Shown here: one piece after another, positions 25,492 through 36,510 of the stretch
How the letters are laid out: each line of letters starts with the position of its first letter
Position numbering within the stretch: position 1 is the first letter of the stretch
NCBI GenBank assembly: GCA_000934385.1
Contig: KN880472.1
Location: 1-64,000, forward strand
DNA from: Cylindrobasidium torrendii FP15055 ss-10
Taxonomy: Eukaryota > Basidiomycota > Agaricomycetes > Agaricales > Physalacriaceae
DNA length: 64,000 bases
Direction: 5' to 3'
Position numbers and translations under genes: made by a program
The notes under the pieces: generated by a model
The model's input: only the letters and a program-made list of their open reading frames with translations
Databases searched by the model: none
What the model was told of the DNA's origin: nothing

Positions 25492-26514
25492 CTGGCTTGA
25501 TGGAAGTTCGGAGAAAACCTGGGTGTCATGGGATAAGGTGTCCTTTCTGGCGGGTTTACGTCGGCCATGAAATCACTATGATGTCTTGGTACAGGCTTTG
25601 AACAATATAGACAACACTGTGAGCCATCATCTTTATTGAATATCATGGGGAAATTCGAAGACCATAGTCAAACTGTCTAGCGACTTGACTTATGGATAGT
25701 CGAGGAACCTGGAAGTCCAATTTGGAAGGGCGCATCACGGCATCGTCGATCGCGCGTCCAATTTCAAATTACGGACAGTCTATAAAAGGCTGAGAGGATA
25801 ACAGTGCGCAGTAAGCCGTTTTCCCGGACCCACCGCGCTCGAGTACACAGATTTACAGCAAAGTATTTCACTAGTCAAAACCTGATTTGAATCCGGCACC
25901 GCTTACATACGAGCTCACTCGCGCATCCCGCTCTCTTGTGCGCTGGACAATGATCGGGCCTGAGACCGCCGAGACCGCCGACAACTCCTGCAACGTGCTT
26001 TGTAACACGGGGATCCCCGCCCAAAAAGAGGCATTGTGTCCAAAAAGGAACAATAGCAGGCGCGCGGCAGAAATGAGGCAGACTTTGCCTTCAACCCAAA
26101 GGAGATAATATATCCGTTTGAATACTGTTTTCTTTCTTAGAAGTTGTGCAACCAGGGCAGCAACATGCTAGGGCTTTGATTCAAAAATTGGAGCCTTCAC
26201 ACCGTGCGCACATTATGTTGAACCGGACATCAGTTTTATTCTGCCTCGAGGACCTTGTACTTGTGCGTCCACTTTTATGATAGGTCTGCGGAATCAAGAA
26301 TACTCCTTCGTTGACACACAAATCCACATCATGAGGCTGCTCGGGCCCCAGAATTCATCGCCTTGAGGCGTCGTTGAGACATACCCACAGAGGATTTGAG
26401 GGCAGAACTCAGTAAGGCTCAGGCCACACGCGATCAAAGTGGGGATGGATACACTAGAGCGATAGACGCCGACGTTTTGTCCAGCACGGTGGCCACACAC
26501 TGCGTGGTCAATAG

Positions 26515-26522
26515 TATATAAA
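26515..26522 (+). promoter_or_regulatory. TATA element of the F-box-like gene
   Basis: TATATAAA lies about 150 bases upstream of the ATG at 26668. It is followed by a pyrimidine-rich stretch, as is common around fungal start sites. Confidence 0.45.
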
Positions 26523-26667
26523 CCCGTCATCTTCGCTTTCCTTCCTGCTTTCATCATCACATTTTCTCGCTCTTACGACTGTGAGCTACTGGCCATTACA
26601 AGTTACCTGTACCCTTTTGCTGAGGTCCCATACAGCTAGAACGATATCACGACCCGAGACGACCAGC

Positions 26668-28305
26668 ATGGTGTGCAACAACCGAGTCCGGAACCCGCTG
26701 GCGACGTTGAGCACCAATCACACGCTACCGAAGACCGTCGTACGCAGAAAACCCTTTGTGGCCTCGGCCAAAGCGGTTCCGCCGCCCACGTCGGTCAATG
26801 TCGACCACATCAATCGGCTTCCCACCGAGCTCATTTCTGCCATCTTCGCCGCGAGTGTCCATGACGAGCGCCTGTCGCTCGATTACGACGCATCAGTGAG
26901 AGTGTTCACCGGTGTGTGCAGGCGCTGGCGCAAGATAGCGATCGGCAGCGTCAACTTTTGGACTACGCTGTACATTACGAACCCCGACCGGCAGCACCAC
27001 CTCATCGAGCAGTCTCTTGCGCGCTCAGGGACACGTCCAATTGATATCCACTTGGGCCTCATGCAGGACTATGACTTTTGGGACATCGAGGAGAAGAGCG
27101 AGCGCTCCGTTCGGCTCGTCTTCGAAGGCTACGAGGACGACGATGATTTGCTCAACCCCGAGCTCGGCCACCCTATTCAAGAAGAGCAAATAGAGGGTGT
27201 CCTTGCTTTGCTCATCCCGCATGCCCACCGTTGGCGGTCCATCTCCGTGACCTGTGAAATTTGGACCCCCATTTATGCTTTCCTGGATGGCACCCAGAAT
27301 GTAGACTTGCCTGTCCTCGAGTCCCTCTCTCTGGTGCGCAAAGATGACCCGAACGAAGGCTCCGTTTCAGCCCACTTCGAACCCAGTTATCGGGCTCCTC
27401 TTCCTTTGTTCGGTGGGCGTACCCTTCCTAGCCTTCGGCATGTCTCTTTAGTTGCGGTACACATCGATTGGGAAGCATCTCTCCTAGGTTTATCCAACTT
27501 ACATACCCTCGAACTCAAGAAGCAGTCCATCGATGTGAGAATCTCGTGGGAATCCCTCGCACACATTCTCGCTGCCAGCCCCGATATGCGGCGCCTCTCT
27601 CTCGTCGCTGCTGAGCCGGATTTCAGGAGCATGCCCAGTGCAGGCTTTCACTTTCCCGAGATGCCCAATCTAGCCGAACTCGAATTTGGCGTATCTGAAC
27701 CTATGACAAGTCTGCACGTCCTCGTCGCCTTCTCCTGCCCCAACCTCCAGACTTTGTCTTTGGAGGACATGGAAGTTTCGGACGCGTTCCACCGGACGGT
27801 GTCCGCAGACCTAACCGACTCTGCCGACATGTCAGCGTTCGTGGGATACCTCGCAAGGCCCAACCAAAATCATGATGCGCCCGTCCTTCTTTCCCTGGAG
27901 AAACTCCAGACGCTCAAGCTCAATTGTGTCAGTGCCAGGACGGATGTATGGGAGGATTTTTTCGCGCGCCTGCGCTCTTTGCACACACTCGAAGTCAAGC
28001 ACCCGCGACAAGGGATCCTCGAGGCCTTGGCCGACGCTAGCCAGGTTCCAACGCTGCAACACATAAAATTCACGGGAAATGCGTCTCTCGACGCCATGTT
28101 CGACGTTGCCGAGGCACGCCTCCTTCCCCCCAAGCCTAAGGGTACCCAAAAGGCGGCGAAGATGGGCAGCCCGGACAAAGCAAAAGGCCTTCAAAGCTTT
28201 TTCTTCAAGAACTGCGACATGGAACGGTTCGACGCCAACTTTGAGCGCTTCATCCGCCTCAGTACCGCCATCCCCCACTTCAGGATGGATTCCGACATAG
28301 AGTAA
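26668..28305 (+). CDS. F-box-like/LRR protein
   Basis: A single exon encodes 545 residues. Near residue 50, INRLPTELISAIFAAS and then VFTGVCRRWRKIAIG and FWTTLYI form the F-box-like motif typical of large agaricomycete families. The rest is a degenerate leucine-rich repeat array (for example LPVLESLSLV, LPSLRHVSLV, LSNLHTLELK, CPNLQTLSLED, LEKLQTLKLN). F-box proteins are usually substrate receptors of SCF ubiquitin ligases via Skp1; the substrate is unknown. The first ATG in frame is 26668, and upstream sequence up to 26581 is open but lacks an ATG. The lack of introns contrasts with its neighbours. Confidence 0.85.
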   Translation: MVCNNRVRNPLATLSTNHTLPKTVVRRKPFVASAKAVPPPTSVNVDHINRLPTELISAIFAASVHDERLSLDYDASVRVFTGVCRRWRKIAIGSVNFWTTLYITNPDRQHHLIEQSLARSGTRPIDIHLGLMQDYDFWDIEEKSERSVRLVFEGYEDDDDLLNPELGHPIQEEQIEGVLALLIPHAHRWRSISVTCEIWTPIYAFLDGTQNVDLPVLESLSLVRKDDPNEGSVSAHFEPSYRAPLPLFGGRTLPSLRHVSLVAVHIDWEASLLGLSNLHTLELKKQSIDVRISWESLAHILAASPDMRRLSLVAAEPDFRSMPSAGFHFPEMPNLAELEFGVSEPMTSLHVLVAFSCPNLQTLSLEDMEVSDAFHRTVSADLTDSADMSAFVGYLARPNQNHDAPVLLSLEKLQTLKLNCVSARTDVWEDFFARLRSLHTLEVKHPRQGILEALADASQVPTLQHIKFTGNASLDAMFDVAEARLLPPKPKGTQKAAKMGSPDKAKGLQSFFFKNCDMERFDANFERFIRLSTAIPHFRMDSDIE

Positions 28306-28667
28306 AAGGCTACCTTCCTCCATGCAAACTGCCCTCGTTCCCATCATCATGACTGCTCTCCAATGTGTCTCGTTTATGATTTAATGACCTTCACCTACAA
28401 CTTACAAGTCGCTCGCTTTCATGTCTGCTATCACCTCTGTCTTTATGCTATACCGTATAATCTTTCGCATGTTCGTCAACCTTCCCTTCGTTCCCATTCA
28501 TATGCATCTCCGAGACTCTGGTATGTAAATGATGTCGACATAAAATTCTACTCTAGAAGTACACTAGCTCACTAGGGTGCTACAAAATACAATAACAAAC
28601 ATGGATCCGTCTAAAGCAATCCTCTATACCCTATCTAGCGCGAGCTTAAGCTCAAATGTAACCGTAC
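28306..28667. other. Convergent 3' region
   Basis: It contains the 3' ends of the F-box-like gene and the CNNM-like gene. It is pyrimidine-rich and nothing else is seen. Confidence 0.5.
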
Positions 28668-30721
28668 CTAAGCCGAGGGCTCCAGCTTTCGCATCGATGC
28701 ATACTCGACTCGTTTCGGCGTGGCCAGGAGCAACGATGTCGACTCGCTCATGACCGGCCCCGCAGCCTCGTCCGTTGGAACAACCGAGTACTGAGAGTTT
28801 CGTTCCACAATCCTACGCAAAAATAGTCAATTCACATACTTGCACCAAGGAGCCATATCGCACCCTTCCATGACATTCGCAGTTGTCATGCGCCGCGCTG
28901 TCCGCTTGTGTACATTGTCCTCATACTGATCCGTCTCGTCCACAATTTCCGCAGTCAGGATCTCCTCAATGATGTCTAGGAGGCTGCTTTGGATTTGACA
29001 AAGAACCGGGAATGGCCAACGCACCCTCAAGAGTAATAACACCCAACGCCCCTCCTGCGTATCCAGGCGTTCTTGAAATCAACAAAAGATGTGCACGGCC
29101 AACCTGGCTGCGATGACATGAGTATATATTGAGCATTCGAGAGAGGCCGGTCGTACAAATAGTCCAAGGCTTGGAAACAGTTGATAGTCGGTAATGCTTC
29201 GGGAAGAATCGAGAGTGGCAGGCTCGAAACAGGTAATGCTTGTGCGGGGTCGTAAGTCAAGAGCTTTCGTTCTGCTCGTCAGCGCACAAAGTCAAACATG
29301 GAGCGTATAGCTGACCTTCTTGATGAGCAGCAGCCCGACAAACGCTGTGGGATGTCCGGCTTCATGGACGGGGAATCGTGAGTATCCGCTACTCAATCTG
29401 TCATGAGCGTGTGAGCAAGTGGTGGACAAACAAGAGCGCGCTGACATCCTAGCTACCGTAGCGTGATCCAAGACAGTATCGCTACTTAGCGCGACGACAT
29501 CCTGTACATCGGTCAACTAAGTACACGCATCGAAATCAGCCGAACGGACCTTCATCGGCGTCATGAGAGTCTCCGCACGCTTTGTACTAAGTTCAAGCAC
29601 GCCATTCAGAATGGATATCTCAGGTTCTGTGAGAGGCTCCTGCCCTGTCCGATGGAATTGCAGGAACGACTTGAGCTCGGCCTTCTTGTAGGTATGTGTC
29701 TCGTCCGAACCCAGTATTCTGTCGAGGAACTTCCCGATAGGCCAGGCGATGGGAGCGAATGTGTACATGAGTATGCGAACAAAGGGAACACAGACTGCCC
29801 CGACGGATAAGCCATAGCGAACACAGATGGATTGAGGGATGATTCTGAAGGTGCCGGTCAGATTAGCGGCGGATTCTTGGAGGAGTTGATAACACGGACT
29901 CTCTGTAGGAAGTTAGTGCAAGGGTTTCTCTTCGGTATGTCCGGACACACCCGAATATTACTGGTGGACAGTTGGTCAGTATGCGCACAAGAGGACCAAT
30001 GTATTGTCGACACGCACCAATAGCGGTGGTAGAGACAACTACAGCTTCCAACCCACCACCAATCTCAAGAAAACTGAGATACGGAAAAAAAGAGAAAAGG
30101 AAATCGTGCTCACGACACTATCAAGAAAGATAGGAAGGGACTCGTTGACGATCTAGTACGGGCCGGCGTTAGCTATGCATTGAACTTGCAGCGGATGGGA
30201 AACGCTGCATACGACGTTGCCTAGAAGAAGAACCTGCAGCGGCTGTTAGCGGCGATCCTTTCGCCTGAGATCGACTTACGACGAGAACCCAATGCCTTCC
30301 TTGATGCATGAGTTCGAGCACTGCGAACCCTACCAGTTAGCCCCACGATAAGAGGACTATGCATGCTAGCCACCTTTTTGTGCATTCTCACGTTCACGTT
30401 TGTTCTCGGAGGACGATGCAAGGACCCGCAGGTGTAATTCATCCAAGCCCATTAGACCCAGCGTAAGCCTGGTAGACGCTGAGCTGAGAAGAGTGCAAAG
30501 CATTACAGACAAACGCACCCAGCGAAGACCCCGCCGAGAAGTACCAGACCAACGCTGACAGCCATTTTGCACCAATACTCAGGCGAGCCAGGTTGTGGAT
30601 AGTGTTTCTGATGCTTGTGGGCGGTCAAGGTGAAGATAGTACTACCAAATGTCGACCGAGCAACGGGTATAGCATATGTCGCGGCGATGCGTGACGCTAA
30701 CAGCATAGACGCGACGCGCAT
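28668..30721 (-). CDS. CNNM/MAM3-type membrane protein (DUF21 + CBS domains)
   Basis: A many-exon gene starts MRVASMLLASRIAATYAIP. An N-terminal membrane segment follows (MAVSVGLVLLGGVFAG), then the DUF21 core: TLGLMGLDELHLRVLA, a second hydrophobic stretch HWVLVVLLLGNVV, and NESLPIFLDS. The CBS-pair region shows ELSTKRAETLMTPMK, DVVALSSDTVLD, SRFPVHEAGHPTAFVG and DIIEEILTAEIVDETD. The protein ends with a short Ser/Thr-rich tail. These blocks define the CNNM/ancient conserved domain family; yeast Mam3 is a vacuolar-membrane member linked to manganese and mitochondrial morphology, and animal CNNMs affect magnesium transport. Transport activity here is inferred. Stop at 28668-28670; the second Met at 30706 is an alternative start. 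Confidence 0.85.
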
Positions 30722-31592
30722 AGTCGAAAGGAAATAGGAATGTTGGGGGACGATGGTCGTCGCACTAAAGTGGGTAAATATTCTATGTTAGCCGTGATCG
30801 GACTGCAGAACAGGTCGGCCCCGAGTTCGTGGCTGTGTAGCTGACATGTGATCGTTCCCAGGTGGCGCCGCGTCGGCTTGAGATGAGGGATTTGCTGGTA
30901 TGCAGTGTGCAAACACAGTGCAAGCGAGGATTTCTTTTTACTTCTAGTAAAGCCCCAGGATTCATTCTTGTTCCTCACGAGTATCAAGACCACAATATGT
31001 AGGTGTAATAATCAAGCTTCTAAGATGCAAAATATCATCCAGGTTCACTGTCGTCACCTTCATCCAGTTGATGAAATTGCGGCACATCTCTTACTTAGCA
31101 GCTCATAGCGACACCACTTTCGGCACATGCCTAGATCACGAGACTCTTGCCCAACAATGAAATTGATCCCCAGATTACATAATAATGCGTGGATTTGGTA
31201 AGTAGGTAAAGTCGTGGCCACAAATTGCTCTCTGAACCTGTGAAATGTTAGTAATTGCTTTTTTTCTGACACCTTAAACATAGCTGGCTTTTGGATACCC
31301 AATACCTTGTTGGGCTCATGGGAAAAGTTATAGAGAACCTCGCCTGTCGGCTCAAAACATTAATTTTGCGGAAAACAACCGATGCGAGTGTGCTGAGACC
31401 GGATTTCTGCAGTGAACACATACCCATTTTCGATCCCAGAAAAAGGAGGTGATAATCATAATCTCGTCGCACCCTCGCAGCTCCCGCAAGTCAGACAGCG
31501 CGGGTTTGCGATTTCGAGGCATTCGGTCCAAGTAACATACAGAGCTTGTTTCATAGAAAAATTCTAATAAGATTATCTACCGCAGAGACAAG
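30722..31592. other. Intergenic region, nothing recognised
   Basis: It is AT-rich with no supported gene. It presumably holds the CNNM-like gene promoter and the 3' region of the phosphatase gene. Confidence 0.45.
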
Positions 31593-32287
31593 TTAGAGCC
31601 CCGAGGTCGGCTTTGGCTTGCCAAAGACATCATCAAGGAAGGCGTTAGAGAGCCTCACACATTGTTCATAGACGCGCTCGAAGCCACCCTGGGGAAGCAT
31701 TAGACCTTTGCATACCCACTTCGCATTCAAAGTGCACTTACAGAGCTGCCATAGTACGGATCCGGTATCGGCTTGTCGTCCAAATAGCTCCCCCACAGGC
31801 GAACTTCCGCACTGCTGTTCTTAGGCGCTATGGACTGGAGGTTTCGCAGGTTGTTCGTGTCCGCGGCGAGGATATGCGTGAATTTGTCAAAGTCCTCACG
31901 CTCGACTTGGCGCGCAGCATGCGAGATGGGGATGTTATGCTAGATGCATTGATAAGATACGAGGACGGAAAGGGTGAAGGCAGAGACCTGCTTTGCGGCA
32001 TGTAGCTACAGTTCTAGGCGGATTATAAGAAATAAGACTGTGAGTTTGAATGTAGACGCACCGTTCATCTGGATCTTCCCCGCAGTGGTATGCGCCCGTC
32101 CCACAGCTATCGACCTCGATATCATGGCCCCTCGACTTTGCAACTTCGCGCAGGACAGCCTCGCCCATGGGTGAACGGCAGATATTGCCTTGTGGAACGT
32201 TCATTTCTGGCCAAAGTGCTATATTCGATCCTTACCAAGGCAGACAACCAAAACAGAGACGGAATTTTCAGCGTTGGATTTGGCCAT
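31593..32287 (-). CDS. Low-molecular-weight protein tyrosine phosphatase
   Basis: Splicing gives about 160 residues, the normal family size. The N-terminus MAKSNAENSVSVLVVCL joins across intron 32189-32235 to GNICRSPMGEAV, so the intron splits the catalytic P-loop C-L-G-N-I-C-R-S. Next are VDSCGTGAYHCGEDPDER, TVATCRK, HNIPISHAARQVE and DFDKFTHILAADTNNLRNL. The general-acid loop is DDKPIPDPYYG, with the catalytic Asp in DP-Y. The exon boundary after TCRK has no usable GT donor; a GC-AG intron (31940-31991) restores the family sequence. The class hydrolyses phosphotyrosine in the cytosol. It is divergent from the next gene with only 97 bases between start codons. Confidence 0.88.
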
Positions 32288-32384
32288 GATGGGTTCGCGA
32301 CAAGAGAGCAGTCGATCGCGATTTCAAGCTCAAGCTCCACGTGCAGTTTGGACCTTGGGCTTTCACCATCACGATTCGGATACC

Positions 32385-33807
32385 ATGCCTGCCCCGCCCA
32401 TTCAACTCTTTCTTACCACAATTGCGTCTCAGCCGGCTCTGAGGCAGCGACAGGGTGCGACGCCATCATCGCCCATCGCGGCAGCAAATCTAACGCAGTG
32501 CAGAATACACTTTGCGCATTCTGCAGGTCAAGAAGATACCATTCACGTCCTACGACCTGGCGTCAGATGAGAAGGCGAAGAGCCTTTGGAAGAGGAAGGC
32601 GCCGGCCGGTGCGCAACTTCCAGGCATGCTTGTTGGCGGAAAGTACCCTGGTGTACGTTCATCATGTTTCTGCCCATAGGCGACTGGTACGAGCTAATAC
32701 TCTACAGCCGTTCAACGAATTGTACGAGTGCACATCCCCATCTCCGATAATCCCTGTTCTGAACCCATCCCAAGCGAAGATGCTGTTGAATACGGCGAAC
32801 TGGACATCTTCCTGCGGCTGAAGGAAGACTGGAAACCTGACGACTGGGAATCCAACCAAGCCAACCTTCCCACCGGTCCAGTCGGCGTCCCCGGTGCCAT
32901 GACCCCGCTCGAAATGACGCCCGAGCGTCTTCGCGACAAGATCAAGATGCAACCCACTGGCTCCTCGCTCAAACCCGTTCCCATAAACAAGCAGTCCGAC
33001 GCGGACAAGGTCGACCTTGGCGAGCAGATATCTGGATTCGGTCTACAGGGTCTCAAGGCAACCGAGGACGAACTGGCGGACCTTGTTGCCGAGCTCGGTT
33101 TGGATGGTGATGCAGCGAGTGATTTGGTCAAGGGCCTGCGGGGCAATGTTAGCGAAGGCGAGGACGACAGGCTTCCGAGTCCTTCACCAGAAGCGAAGAA
33201 ACCTCTTCCCACCCCGTCTCTTTCCATAGCGCCAAAGACAACAGCAGCAAAGGCGTTAGATACCTCAAAACAGGATGCAGCACCAGCGAAGGATGATGCT
33301 AAGGCTGAATTGACGAAGGAGCAAAGCAAAGCGGCGCCAAAGGCTGGAGGACAGGCTACAGCGCCTCTGAAGTTTGGTGATTCGGCGAAGGTTGTTACGC
33401 CTGTGAAAGAGGTAGATGTGAAGGACTTGGCGCCTGAGAAGGCCTCAGAGTCAGCGCCAGTGGTACCCCCGACGAGCGATATCCCCGTGAAAGAGGCCAA
33501 GGCTGATCAGCCGCCAGCTGATGAGCCCCCCAAAGCCGAAGATCCAGAAACAAAGAAAGAAGCCGAGTCGGTGAAGGAGGATGTTGTACAGCCCGAGGAA
33601 GAGACCGTTGTCGAGGTTTTTCAGGACAAGGCCGTTGAGCCTGTAAAGGCAGAAACGAACGAGGCCAAGGTAGACGCTGTTGCACCTACAAAGACAGAGC
33701 ATGTAAAGGACGTCGTCGAGCCTACGAAAGAGACGGTCCCAGAAGTTACAAAGGAAACCCCAGAACCAAAGAAGGAAGAGACAAAGGTAGACGACACCAA
33801 AGAGTAG
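32385..33807 (+). CDS. SH3BGR-like thioredoxin-fold protein with long charged tail
   Basis: The N-terminal 105 residues have a glutaredoxin/thioredoxin-like fold of the SH3BGR type: PAPPIQLFLTTIASQPALRQ, YTLRILQVKKIPFTSYDLAS, then LPGMLVGGKYPG and EFEDAVEYGELDIFLRL. The usual redox CxxC is absent, as in SH3BGR. The rest (about 270 residues) is disordered and rich in K, E, A and P. Introns are 32455-32503, one ending at 32707, and 32722-32774; the piece between the last two is an exon of only 14 nt (32708-32721) encoding PFNEF across the junctions. Function is unknown; the family is proposed to act in protein interaction. It shares a 97-bp divergent promoter with the phosphatase gene. Confidence 0.8.
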
Positions 33808-34635
33808 TAATTCTCACGCATGCATTCTTTGGTTGTGGTCCGTGTATGATACTATGAATGGAGGCTCAGTTCCAGTATGCCCAATTTCTACTATGATATC
33901 TATCTGGTCATATGTGCCACTCGGTCAGACGCTCGAGGACTCAATATCTTCAAATCCAGTGCACACATAAGTATGCAACTATACAACGGCACGATGTGAA
34001 GAAGAGCTGTCGATTTGTAAACACCATTGACATGTTGAACTGAAAGGCAGCCGGTAGATTTCCAGATCTATGTATGTGAGTGACTTCGAAGGTGGATAGA
34101 GAAGCCCACCTCAAGGGAGAGGTGCGTTTCACAGGAGACATTGGAGTGTTGTATAATGCTCTCTTCATGTAGTCCCTCGGTCATGCTAAGTTCACTTGCG
34201 TGCATATCGGTGTGTGGGTACCGGGTCTGCTGCTCACAACGAGTTGGACACACTTTTGGAAGTTTCGGTGATTCGGTTCCAAGGTGTTCTTGGCCTCTCA
34301 GCACTTGTCCACAGGTCGCACGGCGAGCCAATTGGGATGCGGTGTAGGCACACAAAGCAGATACAGCTTGAAAGAATCACCGAAAGGGCATCCAATCCAG
34401 CTCATTCTGAGCATCGATATCCACCGGGGACCCCCTGCACGCGCTAACAGCAAAACCCACGCAGTGTATTTATCATCGTCTTTATTTCATGACAATAAAC
34501 ATTATAATATCATCCAGACAGTATGTACGGTCTGCGTGCGTGAATACATCCATCCAAGGAGTCATAAGAAACGTAGCTTATATAGCGATAGCGTATGTAA
34601 CGAGAGCAATGACTAGAACGGAGGGGGGGCAAACC
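33808..34635. other. Intergenic region, nothing recognised
   Basis: It holds the 3' end of the SH3BGR-like gene and the 3' end of the next minus-strand gene. No gene or repeat is supported. Confidence 0.45.
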
Positions 34636-35298
34636 TCATGCCGCAAGGATGGCGTGCGCCTTCTCCGGAGGCGGTGCGATATCAAAATGGACCTTCACGC
34701 TTTCGGAACCTGGCGTTGGGGGAAGTTGCACCACGGTCGCCGCCGGGTCAAAAGTTTCGTTGTGGTGCACACTGGCAGAAGCGCGCTTCAGTGCCATTGC
34801 TAATCCCGCCTCGCGCTCTGTCGAGCCGCTTGTTGACAAATGGCGGATGTTGAGCCGGAGGATGATAGTGTCACTGTCCTCGACGGGTTCGCCGTCTTTG
34901 AAAGGCGATAGTGGGATTTCTATGGCTATGTGGTGTGTAAGTCGGGGAGAATGGGATGAAATTGTGGCGCGACGGACTCTTCTTGAAATCGTTTCTCCCG
35001 TGTGAACCGAGAAGAGCATCGACACGAGTGTTGATGGAACGAGCAATGAGTCGGGGTTTCTGACTCCATGGGACACGGTATACGAGACTGAAGTGGAGGA
35101 GGGACATGTCCTTGACGTTCATGCTAGGTGTTGGCGTTATATTTAGGCATAGAATCAAGCATGGAGGAGGGCGCACTATGGGAGCGTCTCGTGCCATTCC
35201 GCGTCTTTACCACGTCGCAGACTGAGTGCCCGGGAAGTCGTCTTGAGGACGCCAGTATCCAGCGAGGCAGAGTTGACGCAGACTGCAAGAGAAGACAT
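34636..35298 (-). CDS. Hypothetical small protein
   Basis: The last exon (34636 to about 35087) is clearly protein-like: SYTVSHGVRNPDSLLVPSTL, LTHHIAIEIPLSPFKDGEPV, DTIILRLNIRHLST, and an end FDIAPPPEKAHAILAA. A first exon starting MSSLAVCVNSASLDTG at 35298 can be joined in phase with a GTAAAG donor and a CTTCAG acceptor (intron about 123 bp). This gives about 180 residues. No domain was recognised and the start is uncertain. A TATA element at 35578-35584 on the same strand, with a possible intron in the 5' leader, suggests transcription begins near 35550. The opposite strand of the last exon is also open, but its translation shows no organised sequence. Confidence 0.4.
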
Positions 35299-35577
35299 CT
35301 TGCGGAAAAGCACAGTATTGCTATGGGGCAGCCCTGACACCGATTCGACTAGCGCAGCGCATAATTAGCGCCGCAAAGTTGGACAATAGCCGTGTGGGAG
35401 ACGTACTGTGGAACTGGACTCTTTGGGAATGTTCGCCAGCCCTGCATATAAACGATCAATGGAGGCCCAGGTAGGGCGACGCTGGCTGGGGCGCACATTT
35501 TGGTTGGCAAATCCCGGGGAGGCGCGAGTGGGGAGAGCGTGGTGGGCAGAAAGGAAAGGGCGATCGATAGCCCCGGT

Positions 35578-35584
35578 CTTTATA
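35578..35584 (-). promoter_or_regulatory. TATA element, minus strand
   Basis: TATAAAG on the minus strand lies about 280 bases upstream of the putative ATG at 35298. It is a candidate promoter for the small hypothetical gene. Confidence 0.3.
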
Positions 35585-35670
35585 GCAGGGAGGAATAAAC
35601 AGTAGCACGCGAACAGAATAAGAGCACGCGGGTGCTTAGTCCAAGGCGGTGCAAGTATCGGCGAGCAAAG

Positions 35671-35690
35671 CTGGTGGTGGTGGTGGTGGT
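35671..35690. repeat. Trinucleotide microsatellite (GGT)n
   Basis: About seven GGT units lie within the 5' flank of the small minus-strand gene. Confidence 0.8.
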
Positions 35691-36494
35691 AGTAGAAAGA
35701 AAAGAATGCAGAGGCGATGTTGGCGAAGAATGCGTTGCTTATATGACTGGCAGAACGAATGCGCGCAGCTGTAGGTTCCGAGAAAGAAGTGTGGCGGTGT
35801 TGCGAGGCTCGGAGTCCGAGATATAACAGCGGCGGCGGTGGGTTGATCAACGAGAATTCGAGAAAATATCGCTGGATCGCAGTACGCTCGTGTATTCCAT
35901 AGGATGAGGCCGATCCGAGACGCAGAAGGTGAGAGTAGAGAGTATGCAGGCTCTAATGGCCAATTCATCGCAAAAGGCGGTCGGCTTGCCGGCCCGGCGT
36001 GCACGTGGCATCGATTTTGCTTTACATCCTTCGCAAAGGACTGGGTATGCCTGCTAACGTATGCAGACCATGATTCTGGGCGCAAAATGCAATATCGCAG
36101 TATGTATCATGTGTCCAGCGGGCGAGATCGTCTGCCGCATCAATCCATCAATTTTTGATCAAAGTAACGTCGGTCCAGCGGCGGTCGACTTCAGATGGCC
36201 TCCCGTCATGACAGAAGACATTCCAAGACCGAGCCATCCGCTATTAACCCTGTAAGCGGAATAGACAGCTACTGTCCGACACAATGACACGGCAGCCCTC
36301 GAAATCTGTGATGTCAAGTTCGACTAGTATTCGAAACGGCAGGGAAACCTAGGGAAACGGATTCCAAAGATTGTACATGCAATGCAACTCACAGGAACTT
36401 GTGGCATCATTCGCTCTCTTGAGTTCAAAGCAGCAATCGCATCGCGGCCATCGTTTGAATACGCGTAATGCTATCGACGCGTCGCGTCTCTAAA

Positions 36495-36510
36495 CGCGTG
36501 ACGTCACGCG
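36495..36510. promoter_or_regulatory. Perfect 16-bp palindrome with CRE core
   Basis: CGCGTGACGTCACGCG reads identically on both strands and centres on TGACGTCA, the ATF/CREB bZIP site. It lies about 640 bases upstream of the Mid2-like gene start. Binding is inferred. Confidence 0.4.

Larger units (their letters stand above)
25452..26667. other. Intergenic region with two TATA elements
   Basis: It contains the OYE leader, an apparently orphan plus-strand TATAAAAG at 25781-25788, and the F-box-like gene promoter. A duplicated GAGACCGCC occurs near 25960-25980. No protein gene is supported between 25650 and 26667. Confidence 0.45.

Noticed and set aside
32712..33500. Long Ser/Ala-rich minus-strand frame opposite the SH3BGR-like tail
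   Set aside because: It is antisense of the K/E/A-rich tail; the plus strand carries the conserved domain and continues in frame.
34649..35005. Plus-strand open frame opposite the small hypothetical gene
   Set aside because: The minus-strand reading has organised hydrophobic patterns and a splice-compatible first exon; the plus-strand one does not.
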